Under the pieces are notes generated by a model that was given only the letters and a program-made list of their open reading frames with translations, did no database searches and was not told where the DNA came from. This document shows positions 23,042-36,600 of a stretch of 64,000 nucleotides of DNA, piece after piece. The position numbers were made by a program, and so were the translations under genes. Source of the DNA: Thunnus maccoyii (taxonomy: Eukaryota; Chordata; Actinopteri; Scombriformes; Scombridae); NCBI RefSeq assembly GCF_910596095.1, contig NC_056534.1, positions 11,300,490 through 11,364,489 of the forward strand, in the 5' to 3' direction. Numbering within the stretch: position 1 is the first letter of the stretch; the number at the start of each line of letters is the position of its first letter.

Positions 23042-26000
23042 CATATACATTTACACACAATGGCACTTGAAACACACTCAAGGACAAACAGAGTAGCGTT
23101 TACAGCGAGCACAGACTGGAGCACACAGCCATGTGTGAACACGGGTATGTAAATGAAGCAGACAGAGTATGAGAAGTGACTGGCTGAGGCTCAGGACTCA
23201 CACCGGGGGGTCAGGTGACAGAGACAGGAGGGTCATGATGACATCATCCAGGTCAGTGGGGAGCTGATTTGAGAGCTGTGCTGGGCGGAGCCTTGACAAA
23301 CAAGGGGCGGGGCGTGAGGGGGTCAGGGGTCATGACCTTACCTCAGGGGTCATGCGGCTAATGGTGTCTAGATCATATCCCGCGGTGAGGAAGTGGGTGG
23401 TGTAGAACTGCAGCTGAAACTCACCCAGCCACGCCACTACTGCCTGCTTCTAGAACACAGAACACAAAACACTACTGCCTGCTTCTAGAGCACAGAACAC
23501 TACTGCCTGCTTCTAGAAGAGTGCACAGGCTTCTTCTACAGCACAGAACTGAGACCTGTTCTAGAACACAGCATAGCAGCCTGCTCTGAAACACAGAGAA
23601 GACTGTTCTAGAACATAGGAGAGAAGACAGTTCTAGAATTTAGGTGAGAAGACTGTTCTAGAAAGTAGGAGAGAAAACAGTTCTAGAACACCGGAGAGAA
23701 GACTGTTCTAGAAAATAGGAGAAAAGACAGTTCTAGAACAGGAGAGAAGAAAGTTCTAGAAAATAGGAGAATAGACTGTTCTAGAAAACAGGAGAGAAGA
23801 CAGTTCTAGAATTTATGAGAAGATGTTGTTCTAGAACACAGGAGAGAAAACTTCTAGAAAATAGGAGAAAAGACAGTTCTAGAACACAGGAGAGAAAACT
23901 GTTCTAGAATTCAGGTGAGAAAACTGTTCTAGAAAATAGGAGAGAAGACAGTTCTAGAACATGGGAGAGAAAACAGTTCTAGAACAGAGGAGAGAAGACA
24001 GCACTGCAAAGAGGACTGCTCTAGAAAACAGCACAGAAACCTCCTCTGAAACCCCATAATGTTAACTTGCCCTACAACAAAATCTAGAAAACTCTTTTAA
24101 CAGCAAAGAATGGGAACTTATTAGCAAGCTGTATGTAATAGAACGCAAAACACACACCACTACAACCTGTCTTTAGCATACAAAACAGTAGATCCTGCAA
24201 TGTTTCAACACCAGGACTAATTCAAAGAACAATACTGTTAGCTATGTAGGATGATGATGTCCCAATTTATAACCCCGCCTACAAAGCTCTGATTGGTTTA
24301 TTGTTTCTCCAGTCGTGGAAAATATCTTTCAGTGTGCACACCAAGAAATATTTAAATACTGAACAAAGTGGGTGGTTATTCAGAGGCCTGGAACCAGATA
24401 CCACCAAGGATAAGTGCAAATGAATGTTTCTGCAATTTGGGTGAACTGACCCTTTAAACAACCATTGATACACAGTACATGCTGAATGATGTAAATGACT
24501 TCAGAGTCGCCTGTATCCCGATGAATGAGATCAACCAATGACGACACACTAAAAATACTACTGCCAATGCTTCTAAAACAGATCATTGCTGTTTCCTGGC
24601 AACCAGAAAATGCTTGATTCTAGAACGTGGTGCCTGCTTGCTTCTAGAACACACACGGACAGTTTAACCCTCATAGAACACACAGTGCTGGCAGGTTCTA
24701 GAACAGAGCAGCAACATGCAGGTGCCTGGCATCTCAGTGTGGTGCGAGGGCAAGGGGGGGGTGGAGGGACAGAAGGCAAGACAGCAACTGACTCCTCGAT
24801 GTGTCTATCACTCTGCCTGTCTCCATGGTGACGCACTCAGTCACAGAGACTGCAGTGGAGTGGCCGTCCTCAAAGTGTCATCTTTTCAGGTGAGACACAA
24901 CCACCCTAGCGGATACCTTGCTTTTACCCAGTGCACCCAACCCCTCGTAGATGTCCAAACCACAGCGATTGTTGAGAAGAAGCAACAGAAAGAGGAGCCC
25001 CCCAGAATGAACCAATCTGCCATCCAAAAACTCACTTTCCCATCATCCTCCTCTGCCTTGCGCTCAAATGACCGCTGTTCATGAACGGTGGAAGTGGAGG
25101 AGCCTTGGGGTGAAGGTTGAGCAGTGGGGAAAGTGAGAAAAAAAAAGAGAGAAAAAAGTTAAAATATGTTACCATTACCCACACATAGTTCATTTCTTTT
25201 TACAGACCTTTTGATTTAATTTTTATGAATGCATTTTTAATCTAAAAAAAAAGTTTAGTTTGATCTTAAGAAAATCTAGTCAGTGCTGTGATATGACATA
25301 GAGTTTTATTTGATGTAGATATGTTTTGCAAACTTATTATTTATAAATAGCCCGTCTTGGTAGTGTTTTAGTTTTCAGGCCTAATAGTTTTCTGCTTATA
25401 CAGTCCTTCATAATAATTTTGATAACAGCTTTGATGCTTGGCAGACTTTGCGGTGATGTTTCAGCACAACACTTCCCACATATCACTTAATTCACTGGAC
25501 ATATGACAAATTTAATATGTTAATTTATCATCAAAGTGGGATGAGTTCAACAACTATGAAACCTTAGACAGAATATAAAGAGACGATACACTTTATATCT
25601 ATATAAATTCATCAAAAATGTTTTTACACACATCGTATACAGTATGTACTGTACTATTACATTTTTCAGTGCCAGGAAAATACTCAACCGATAACAAGAG
25701 TGTGGCTGCTTATAGTTGTTAGCACCATTTAGCTTGTAATTCACTTGAAAGGATTGAAGCTTACAAGCTACATCTGGGCCTTGCTCCAATATAGTTGATA
25801 ATATAGTTATTCAATAAAGGCTGTGGCTAATAAATGATAGGACAACTTGCCAGTCCAAAACATAAAGAGTGCCCATTTCAACATCATCTGCTGATTTATT
25901 AGAGCAGAGTTTACATGTTTTTATGCTTCCTTTAAGGGGCGGCTGTGGCTCAGAGGTAGAGCCACAGCCACTAATCAGGAGATTGGCGATTTGATTCCTG

Positions 26001-28508
26001 GCCCCTCCGTTCTGCATGTCAAAGTGTCCTTAGGCAAGATACTGAACCCCAAATTACTCCTGAAGGCTGTGCCATCGGTGTGTGAGTGTGTGTGTGTGAA
26101 TGAGCGTTAGAAAATCCTCCTAATGAGCAGGTTGGCACCTTGCATGGCAGCCTCTGCCATCAGTGTATGAATGTGTGTGTGAACTGGTGAATGTTGGCAT
26201 GTACTGTAAAGCGCTTTGAGTGCTCTGGAGACTAGAAAGGTGCTATATAAATGCAGTCCATTTACTTTTTCATGTATGTTACACGGAGGAGTTTTGATTT
26301 TTCTGTTTCCTTAGCTATGGTAGCTATCACTGTCCAGGTTAATTACACAAAGATTATTCCGCTTACTAGATGCAAACCATCATTGTTGCAGCTGAATCTT
26401 AAATCTCCTGAGAACCATAATTTTTTCATCCCAAGAAAGAGCGATCTGTCCGTGGATGTTTACAGCAACATTTTTGGACAGCCTTTATAAATAAGGCATA
26501 AGTTCAACTTCAGTTCTACAGGGGTGGAAGAAAGAAATGCTGCTTGTGTCTGATATGAATAGAAAGTTGGTCTTTAAGGAGCCAGTTGGACTAAAAGTGA
26601 AATGAAGAAAAACATGATTCACAAAGGCAGCAATCCAAACAAGCCCTGATCTACTTCTTGTATGTGTGAACACTGCTTTGATCATCTTGAATTGTAGTAT
26701 TTAATCACTTTACTTCTGACAGAGTGCCTTTTTTTGAATCACTGGCATTATTTGTAATAGGAAGTGAAGACAAACTTTACACTGTGCTGTCTGTTTAAAT
26801 CTTGGTTGTGTTTGATCAATTAGTAGAACGCGGCAGCAAAACTGACTTTTAACTTCAATGAAATATGACACAAATTATCACTTCAACTAAAGCTGAAAAT
26901 ATTTGTGTGAGTTTGTGTGCTTACTCGTCGACTGCTCAACAGACTGCGACTGCTCCAAGAGGTGCTCCTTGGCTTTTACTGACTGGGACAGCACGGTGGC
27001 CAGGAGCTAAAACACACAAACACGCTCATACACACTCACAGAAAATGAAACGTTTACTCAAGCATAATCATTCAGATCCCAGAGGGGCCTGTGACTCAGA
27101 CTAAGTGCTCATATAAAAGACCAGTGACTCTCCACCTCATGCATTTCCTGCAATTTACCAATACCGGTGCAGCTGAAACCCTGGAATAAATACTTCATAA
27201 AACAGACGATGCCCCCCCCCCCAGCGTAATACATTACCACCATCAAATTTAACTAGTTGCTAAAGTTCCAGGTAGTAACTAAAAATAGACAAGTTACGTC
27301 CGGTGATGAAATTAGATTTAGAATGCACTGAAGGTGTAAGAGAGCAGACCTGCAAGGTGCATGACATCACAAGACTATAAAATGAAAGCAAACTAGACTG
27401 TGGGAGAAAAAATATGCACATACAATAAAATACAAAGACAAACACCTGTATCTATAACCTCTCTATCTGGACTGTAGTGGGCAAGTTTGTGTTGTTGTGG
27501 AGGTGATATTAACCATCTAATACATTTAGTATTAGATGGTTGGTTGATCTTTCTCCTAATCTAACTTAAAACTTTTTTAAAAGTATAACTTCATGGTGCA
27601 ACAGTGGATGTGAGACCAGATGTGGCCTTAAAAGTATGTGTTTGTCATATTTTCAGTGGTTCCAATAAAACTGTAAAGATAAAAAAATAACTCCAGTGAC
27701 ATTTATGCTTATCAGACTGAAATGCCAGGTTTCAATTTCAGACTCAAAACATGCAAATAATAATAAATAAAACTATGTTGTTAGCATATTTTGTTACTCT
27801 ACCAAAAATACTGTACATACACATAAGAGGAGTGTTGATGTTTGTATTTATAGGTTTTATAATGCTCTGTAATTGATAAAAGGGCGAATAAGGAGGGCAT
27901 CATCTTCATGCACTTGGTCTATTGTAGAAAAAAAAGCGATGCTGCTCAGAAGAACAAACAGAAACAGCAGGAAACAGAATTGTGGTTTACTTGGTAACTA
28001 GTGTTGTTTCCTGAAAATGTTTTGCCGTTTCCAAGAAATGATGTGTATGTTGTTTTGTGATCTATCTGTCAAAACACACTATAAACACCTGCAAAAAAAA
28101 CATACACCCACATAAAGGAGTCTCTTACCTTGACCCCTTCCGCTTGTGCGTTCAGGCCTGGAGCGTTAAGGCCGTGCGTGTTGACACCTGGTGTGGGTGC
28201 TGGGTGCGGACTGGGTGCAGGTGTGGTCAGAACATGTGTGTTCCCGGAGCTCTGCAGGCTGCTTGATGACCGAGCACTGCCGATGCTGCCTACGCTGCCA
28301 CTGCGGTCACCACCTTCAAACACAAACACGTATTCTAGGGTATTATATAGACCACATTACTCACAGTTTCACACGAAGTCAACCAAACACACACTGTTGA
28401 GTTTACCTGCCAGTGGTTTGCGTAGCACCCAGATATCCTCACTGGTGCTACTCTGCTGGCCCAAAGTAGGAGATCCTTGAGGACTCAACTCGGCAGTCCG
28501 CGAACCTG

Positions 28509-28563
<55 letters not shown>

Positions 28564-31500
28564 TTACCGCCACTATTTAATTTTATTTTTTGAGAAAGTT
28601 CCTTTAACTACAAAAGCAGCTATTAATCAACTGCTATATGAAGTGTAAAATATATTCATATATAAAATGTTTTTAACCTTTCTGTACTAATGAAGCAAAC
28701 ACTCAGGCTCACAAAGAAGCACTCACACACCTGCAAATTCATGAAATCTGAATTAATCATTGTGGTCACGCCACCTGTTAACTGTTAAAAGTTTTGAGGC
28801 TTGTAAAAACCCCACACACTGTTAGGCAGGTTCTTTCTTACAAGCAAATATTGTGCAGATAAGCACTGTTCAAACCATATTTATTTACAATTTTTGTTGC
28901 GATTTCAAAAAGTCCAATGATACCAGATATTTCAGGCCAACTGACCGGAATATTTATATAAAATGAGGCATATGCCTTGAAAACTTTACATGATTTGTTA
29001 GTGAAACCATAAAACTGGTCATTTCAGTTCACATAAATTGTCAAACTTTTTTTTTTCACTCTAGCCCTTACCAGTTTCGGTTTTATTTGCAAAGGTTTTG
29101 AGATATGTCACTGACATTTCTGTATCATCATGTGTCATCATAACAACAGCATTATTTTGTGGTTGCCACAGCACTGAGGATAACGGTACATTTGAAAAAC
29201 TGAACATCTTTTTTTTCCAGATAATCAAGACAATCCACAGTAGAGCCTCAATTTTTGAGACCAATGCTGATATCTATATAGAAAAATTTTTAAAAATCCA
29301 TTTTTTTTTTCCCCAAAAATACTAGTAATTGATCTTTTAATTGATTTGTTTTGGTAAAAGCTGAGGAGCATCTCTTGGAGTAGTCACAGACTGTTGAGCA
29401 GTCAATGAGTAAGCAAATGAAATTTGTCACTTTCACCAGATGTTTCAGCAGTGGATATCTCTTCAACCTTGAGAAAAGAAGATCCCGTACTCTGCTCTTG
29501 CTCAGCATCACAATTTATGGATGAAGAGTAGAATGCGGGATCCTCTTTTCTCAAGATTGAAGTGATACTTTCCAACTCACCCGCATCTGAGATATCTGAA
29601 TGTGCGATACCTCCTTTGAAAAAACTTATAAGTGGCAAATATCTCAAAACTTTCGCAAATAAAACCCAAAACATCTGCACAGGTAGATACTGTTCTGTGT
29701 AAAATATGTTGTCTTGTAAATGGGTGAACTTATCCTTTATTAAAACAAGCAGATAGATAACAAACTTTATATGTGATGTTGTCAAACAGTGTGGAAAACT
29801 GTTTTTATCTACTAACAATGATGCTTATCTGTGATTTAAAGTGTACTACAGTATGTACCTGTCTGACTTTGCTGCTCCTGAGAAGTGGAGAGAGGAGGAG
29901 GAGGAGGAGGAGGAGGAGTGGACAGAGGAGGAGACGAGAGAGAAGGAGGAGAAATGGGAAGTGGAACATACCCAAAGGAGGAGAACCGAGGGAGGGACTG
30001 TGTGTTGGGGTGAGGGGATGGAGGGGGAGGCAGATGCAGGGGGAGGACTTTGGTGGGGGGGTATGAGTGTCCGTTGACCGAGGCGATGGGGCAGGGGTTG
30101 GGCCTGCGGAGCAGGAGGGTGTGGCACTGCTGAGAGGGGGAGTGACCTGGACTCGAGCCAGGAGGAGGGAGGTGCAAAACAACAACAACAACACAACAAC
30201 AACAACAACAACTGATCAGTCAACTTGAAACAAAACAAATCTAATCATATCAGAAAATGTGTAAAATAATAATTAATTGAAATCAAAATATGAGAAAAAG
30301 AATACATCCATATATCCACAGGGAATATATTTATTTAAATTAAAACGTAATACCACTACAGCAATAAAGCAAATTGAAATATGAACAAAAGCATCACAGT
30401 CAAGCAGAGCAGGGACCTTTATCACGAAGCAAGTTCAACTTAGTCTGGCTTCACTGAGCCTAACATCTGTGATCCTGGATAACTGGTATCACAAAGCTGA
30501 TTTCCAACTTTGAGTTTTCTAATCCAGCTACGGGCGCTTTCACATTAAAAAAGTACAGTTTTTATTTACATGCCAATCATACATAACATCCTCAGGACCA
30601 TGAGTGGAGTATTAAATATGACATGAGATGAAACACTGCAGGGAAATTTGGTTTGCTGCAGTAAAATGTGAAAATCAGCGAGGTAAAAATTTAAACCCCA
30701 CGACTTTTAAAAATATGGTCAACATGCTCAATTGTGTCGAATGAGTATGGAGAATAAATGGATTATCCATAGTGACATTTGGTGCTTTTTTGTCTTTTGA
30801 TGAACAAACTATTACTTTATGAATAAGTGATACAAAACATTTCCAAATAAAGTTAAGGCTCTTCCTGTTGTCAGAGCAAAAAAGAAAAGTACAAATAGTC
30901 AAAAAATGCCTGAAGAAAAGAAATGCCTGATAAGGTCTATTTGAATGACATGTAGCTAATTAACAGTGTGTGCAATTAATAATATGCATCTATAATTGCC
31001 ATTCATCTAGCTGAGTGTGTGGGAAAATATTACAGTTTGTTAGGAGTCCAGTTTTAAACTCAGAGTGGACTTAAGGTTGAATAATGAGCATTTCTTCTAT
31101 CTCTCACATAACTATCAGGGTAGGCAAAATTAATCTTACTCTTTACTGACATTATGTGTTTAAGCAACAAAGAAGTGCTCCGACTCTGTTGTTTAGTTTT
31201 TTAACTTGCTGTCTACAGCAGAGGTGGGAATGTTTTGCATTGTGAAGGTTTACTTTATCAGCTTGTAATTACTTTGCTGGCATAAACTTCCTTCTGCCTC
31301 AGTCTGACAAACATCCGCTCACACAGCACCAGCATCAACTGATCATGTTATGGTTATATTACTCATGGTGACTAGTCAGAATGTGTTTGGCCATTCAAAA
31401 CATGTGCTAATACAGGATGTTTTTATTAAAAACAAAGGCCCTGTTAACACCTGGCATTAACATCTGTCGGGTGATCCGATCACAAGTGGACAGCTCTAAA

Positions 31501-33668
31501 TACAAGTTTAAACGCACCCAAGACGCATTGGGGACAGATTAAAATCCAATCACTCAGACCACATTTGGAGGTGGTCTGGGCCGCATGTGGCCACATTCTT
31601 TTAGTAGTGTAAATGTAAATGCGTTCTGGGGCACATTGAAGGACCGCCTACTCAACTGACGTCCTCTATTTTCCAGCAAATTAGACACAGGACCCTCTGT
31701 CCAAGGCTGTTCAACTTGTTTGATTACAAGATAAACAAATTATTTTGTTTTTCATGTGAATTAAAAACGTAATCCACCTGTCTAAAAAAATATTTCAGAA
31801 GCTAAACTTTGCTGGATAGTTTCTTCTGTCCTGTCAAATTGATAAATACAGTTTTTAGTTTTGCTGCGCTGCTAAACATAATGAACTCAGGATTTATCAG
31901 GAGGACGACTGCTTTACTCCAAACAGTTTCACTGTATGAACCTGGACTGTGTTTGTAAAAGCTGACCTATTGGATGTGTAGAAGAACACAGAACGTTAAT
32001 TAACATTAGATCCTGACCCATCCTGTCGGCGTGTCGGAGATTTAAATAATCAATGAAGTTATGCTGCTGTATCTTATGCTTAAATGCGCACGGTGTCTCT
32101 GAATGGAGAGATGCAGCTGCGGGGACATCGCTGCATCTCTCTCTCTCTCTCTCTCTCTCTCCCGACGCGGAATATATATTTATATCCTGAATATTTAGCC
32201 TATCCTGTTATCAAACAAGCTGAACACAGCTTTGGACGAATAACGAACGAATTTCGTCTTGAAAAGGGAAATGATGTCCGTGTTTATTTGCATATAGAGC
32301 GGGGAAGTGAGATCTGATCACATGTGGTCACTCAGGACGCATGTGGAGATGCATGTTTATACCAGGTGTAAACAGATGTAAAGAGTACAAAGAGGACTAT
32401 TCAGGTTTGATAAACTGCTACACTGCACAGACCAGTTTCCCATGATGTGGCCTATTAGTGTGTAGCTGGCTCATTATTCAAAATTATATTATTGGCAAAA
32501 TATATATTACATGTTATATTAAGGTGAATAGTTTAAATCATGTTGATACTTGAGCTAATTGTGAGCTAGTTGAGGCTGAACAAACTTTTTAATCTGATAT
32601 TTGTGGTGGATGTGTTCACATTCTGAATTTTCACAAATGTGCAGCAGGCTGTGAGAGTCAAGCAAGACTGAGACTTTAGACTTATATGTACTGCACAGTC
32701 CCTCCAGGAGATTGTGAATTATAGTTGTTTCTGTGATATGTGGTATGCTTTTTATCAAAGGAAGTGATTACATAACTCTTCATTGGTAGTTTAAAAACAA
32801 TCAAATTATTTTCCTTTGCTTCGCAATTTTACCACAATACTCAATATATCGCAAATTGTATCGCAATTTTCGAGAATAGCTGCTCCAAAGTCAAGCATTT
32901 TTGGCCACAATAATCACAAAAAAACTGTGAAATCCTGGAAGAAACTGAATTAGTCATCAACAACAACCGAAAGTTAGGTGACAAAACAGGAAATGGAACA
33001 GATCAAAAAATGGGTGAACCGCATGGGGTTAATTAGGTAACACTTTATTGTAAATGTACTTTTGTCCCTCTCAGGATCCTGAGAGAATTGTTGCTGTGAT
33101 CTGACTGATCAGTAGTGTGGCTATTGACAGGTTTTGATCTGATCCTCTGAAGTTAACCCAGAATAAAAGTGAGACAGCTTTGTGATACAATGAAGTGAGT
33201 CAAATGCAAAGATCACTGGCTAACTCACTATTCTCGCTTGTGATACAGGCCCCAGGCTGGGTTTATTAACTAGGGAGGGTGACAGAAGGAGCAGAAATAG
33301 AGGCAGAGAGGGGGGAGGAGTGTTGACAGCCAGTAAGGGACAGTCTTGGGTGACTGGTAAATGATTGACAGGTTGGGAAAAACAGATGAGCTGCCTAAAG
33401 AGGCTGATGATGCTGCAGCTATCTACAACTAATGATCAGCTAGAGCTACACAACATCTGCTGAGCTCACACACATACAGCCACTCATACACCCTCCCACC
33501 CAAAACACACACACACACACACACACCGCTGTGATGTGGGTGGTCACCTGCCCTCTTGATGACTTCCACCATGTTGGAGGGGAAATACCCCACCCGGTCA
33601 TTTCCAGTGCGGTTGTCGTGAATACAGCCTTTCCATCGGCCATCAGAGTGCTGCTCCAAAACCTGTTG

Positions 33669-33699
<31 letters not shown>

Positions 33700-36600
33700 G
33701 TTTACAAAATCCAATTAAGTAATAAGGTTATAACTTGTGTACACTTATAAAACATTAACTGGATTGGGTTGCACTAGCTATTCGTAAAACCATAACTAAG
33801 TGTGGGTGTAAAGTTCTTCCTAAGTTCTTAGGAACTATGTTAGCTAGTTTCAAACTAATGATTTACTAAATTGGGTTGCACCATTAAACGTTTTACTTAA
33901 GTAATGTGGAAACTGGGACTTTGTTTATTTGCATACATACATTAATATTCATACAGTTTAGAATGAGCAGGAAATATGTTTATGCTAACCTAACCAACTT
34001 AGCTAGCTAGTCATTGTAGTCTAGCTTACACTATTGGCATAATGTTTTGAAAAAGAAGGTGTATTGTTTTATTTAAAATCTTTTCCAGTTAGTGTTAACC
34101 AGTATTTTAATGAAGTGTCAGTTCAGATATGTTGACTATATTCCATGTTTACCTAATTTACTCTTCAATTTAAATTGGGGAAATATTATCAAGCTAACGT
34201 TAGTTTTGTCAGTTACTTCAGTTAGCTACTGTACATTTCACCTGGCAGTTACTGGGTGTAAATATTTAGAAACAACTAATCTCTACATAAGAACTAGTTT
34301 TTGTGGAGCAACCCATTTTAATTAGGTGATGTGTAAATTTCCACTTTAAACACTTTATACAAACTTTAACACGTTATAACTACGCTAAAATTGAACATAT
34401 GAAGAGCTGGTGTAACCTGCATCGCTGTATAAGTGAAAGTTATACAAATATAGGCTATATGTATAAAAAGTTGTTACCAATGCTAAAAACTTTGCTCATA
34501 AAGGATATAGTACACTGCGTTCTGCACTGACTGATGAATTTCAGTAGACAAGTTCAATAATTACTGAAGTTTTGGTGCCATTGTTTAATCTAAGTTAAGT
34601 ACCGTGATAATGTCTCCAGCTTTGATGTTGAGGCTGGTAAGGTCGTAGTTGTTGCAGTAATCCTTCAGTGCTCGTACCTGCATCGCAGCCGAAGCATCTG
34701 CAAAACAGAGTTTAGTTTGGCATTGATATTAGCGTCAATAGTCAATATGCTCACAGCGATCACGATTTTTTTTTGCGAACAGTTGCTTATTTAAACATCC
34801 AGCAGATAGGGAGTAACATTATCATTCAATTGGAGTCGTGTTTCTTTCCGCCTGGTGAAAGTAAGTGCAATATTCACTCTCTTTTAGCTCTGCTTTTGGT
34901 CTCCACCAACTCCTGAGGGAAATATCTGACTGTTAATTGCACTGATAGCATCCTCACCTTAAGTCATTGCAACTTGAATTTTTGAAGTTCTCCTTACATT
35001 GCTTTATTCAATGTTGTTTATTTTCTCTTGGTTGTACATGAATTTCCCTCAGGATAAATAAAGTATCTGTCTACAATATCTTAAGCTGCTAAATGCTACA
35101 CTACATTTATCAGCTAGTCTCAAACTGTGTTTGTCTGCCGTTAAGCACTGAGCAGGTAGTGTACAGTCGATTTTTAGAGCTTTTACGCTGAAAACAGCTG
35201 CTTGCTGCAGCCAAAAACAATGACGATGAGCAGTGAGCGTGAACCAAAGCAGTAAAGTTGTGAACAGCTTCATACAGCTGAGCTGCAGAGTCAAGTGATA
35301 CTAGAAAGAGGAAATGTTTATTGTTTTGCAAATCTTAGCAGTTAAAGAAAAGTCATTTAGAAATAGCCCATTAATGATTCACTTCATAAAGCATGACACA
35401 TGACTCTTCCCTACATGATGCTTCTAATAAGGCCTAATAAAAAAACATCTGTGTCAGTATTTGTGATTCTTTTATTACTTGGTATCAGATCAAAACTACA
35501 TTTTGTGCTATTGTGTGTTGGCACTCATGTTCTCACCTCTCAGTAGTTGTTTGATCTCTCGGCTGGCCTGTGTGGTGGTGAACTGGTTAACGATGTCCAG
35601 TGCAGTTTGACTGAGAGTGTTCCTCACTCCTGCACTGATGCCACTCTGGATGGAGGTAGAGGAGAAAACATATTACTTTTGTCAACAGTAAACAACAACA
35701 AGGTTATACAGTATTACACACTGTGTTTCTGAGGAGCTTTGACCCTGTGTGTACAGGCCTTAAAAGTTTCTTTCTTTCTGGCATTTCATTCACTTTTTTG
35801 TCATGTTTTGGTCAACATCACCACACTAATAACATAGAGAGGCAAAATGCAGAAAAGTAATTAAGTCCTGTAAGCAAGGTTTCATTTTATCATCATTTTA
35901 TCTGAATGTGATAAAAGAGCTGAAACACAAAGCAAAGCTGTTTTGAATATCGCATGACACGTAGCATGCTAGCCAGTCTGCTACAGTTTTATCAGGGCTG
36001 CCAACTTTTGACTTCAGCTTGGAATGAGATTTGTTCCCATGGGGGGAAAATCCGTGAGGTCAGTGACTGAAATCCGTCAGCCTGCCCCACCACCCACCCA
36101 CACACACGCACGCACGAAAAAAGACAACACGTGCAAGCATGGGCGTATGGTTGTTTTAAAATGGAGGAGCAAACTTGGAGATACATAATTGGCTGGGAGG
36201 GTTTTTATGTAACAAGCTAACATATCCTACATCTCACTTCATCACACAGCTCAGTGGGGTGAATGACAAGTGCTGAGGTGTAAACTTGCCCAGCTGAGGA
36301 GAGGGAGGCAGCTTTAACAACAGTTGCTTATGTAAACACATTCAACTAACCGACAGACAGGCAGATAGACTTACATCCAGCAGCAGGCGTACTACCTCTG
36401 TTTTCCCACAGAGGGCAGCCTGATGTAGTGCTGTGCCAGACTCAGACTGTCTGTTGATATCTATTCCAGCCTGAATCAGCAACCTGCAAAATTGTGTGCA
36501 TAAAATAATGATAATAATAACTTTTATTTGCAAAACACCTATCAAAACATAATTTAAAAAGTGCTTTAAATAAAATCTGCATATACATAAAAGGAAGTCG

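Noticed and set aside
23204-23280. A possible extra caskin1 exon (CCCAG| acceptor, G|GTGTGAG donor) between exons 16 and 17
   Set aside because: At 77 nt it would shift the frame, and in the frame entering from exon 16 it reaches a TGA. Exons 16 and 17 join perfectly without it.
23446-24030. CRISPR-like array of regularly spaced palindromes
   Set aside because: The repeats are 8-bp cores with similar linkers rather than unique spacers, and the setting is an intron in a vertebrate gene. It is a minisatellite.
25936-26010. tRNA gene at the A/B-box-like sequence
   Set aside because: The cloverleaf is not intact and the sequence continues into the body and tail of a SINE that has a second copy in the window.
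29773-30238. Other open frames over caskin1 exon 11 on both strands
   Set aside because: The low-complexity GGA/TCC tract leaves all frames open. Only one fits the phases of exons 10 and 12.
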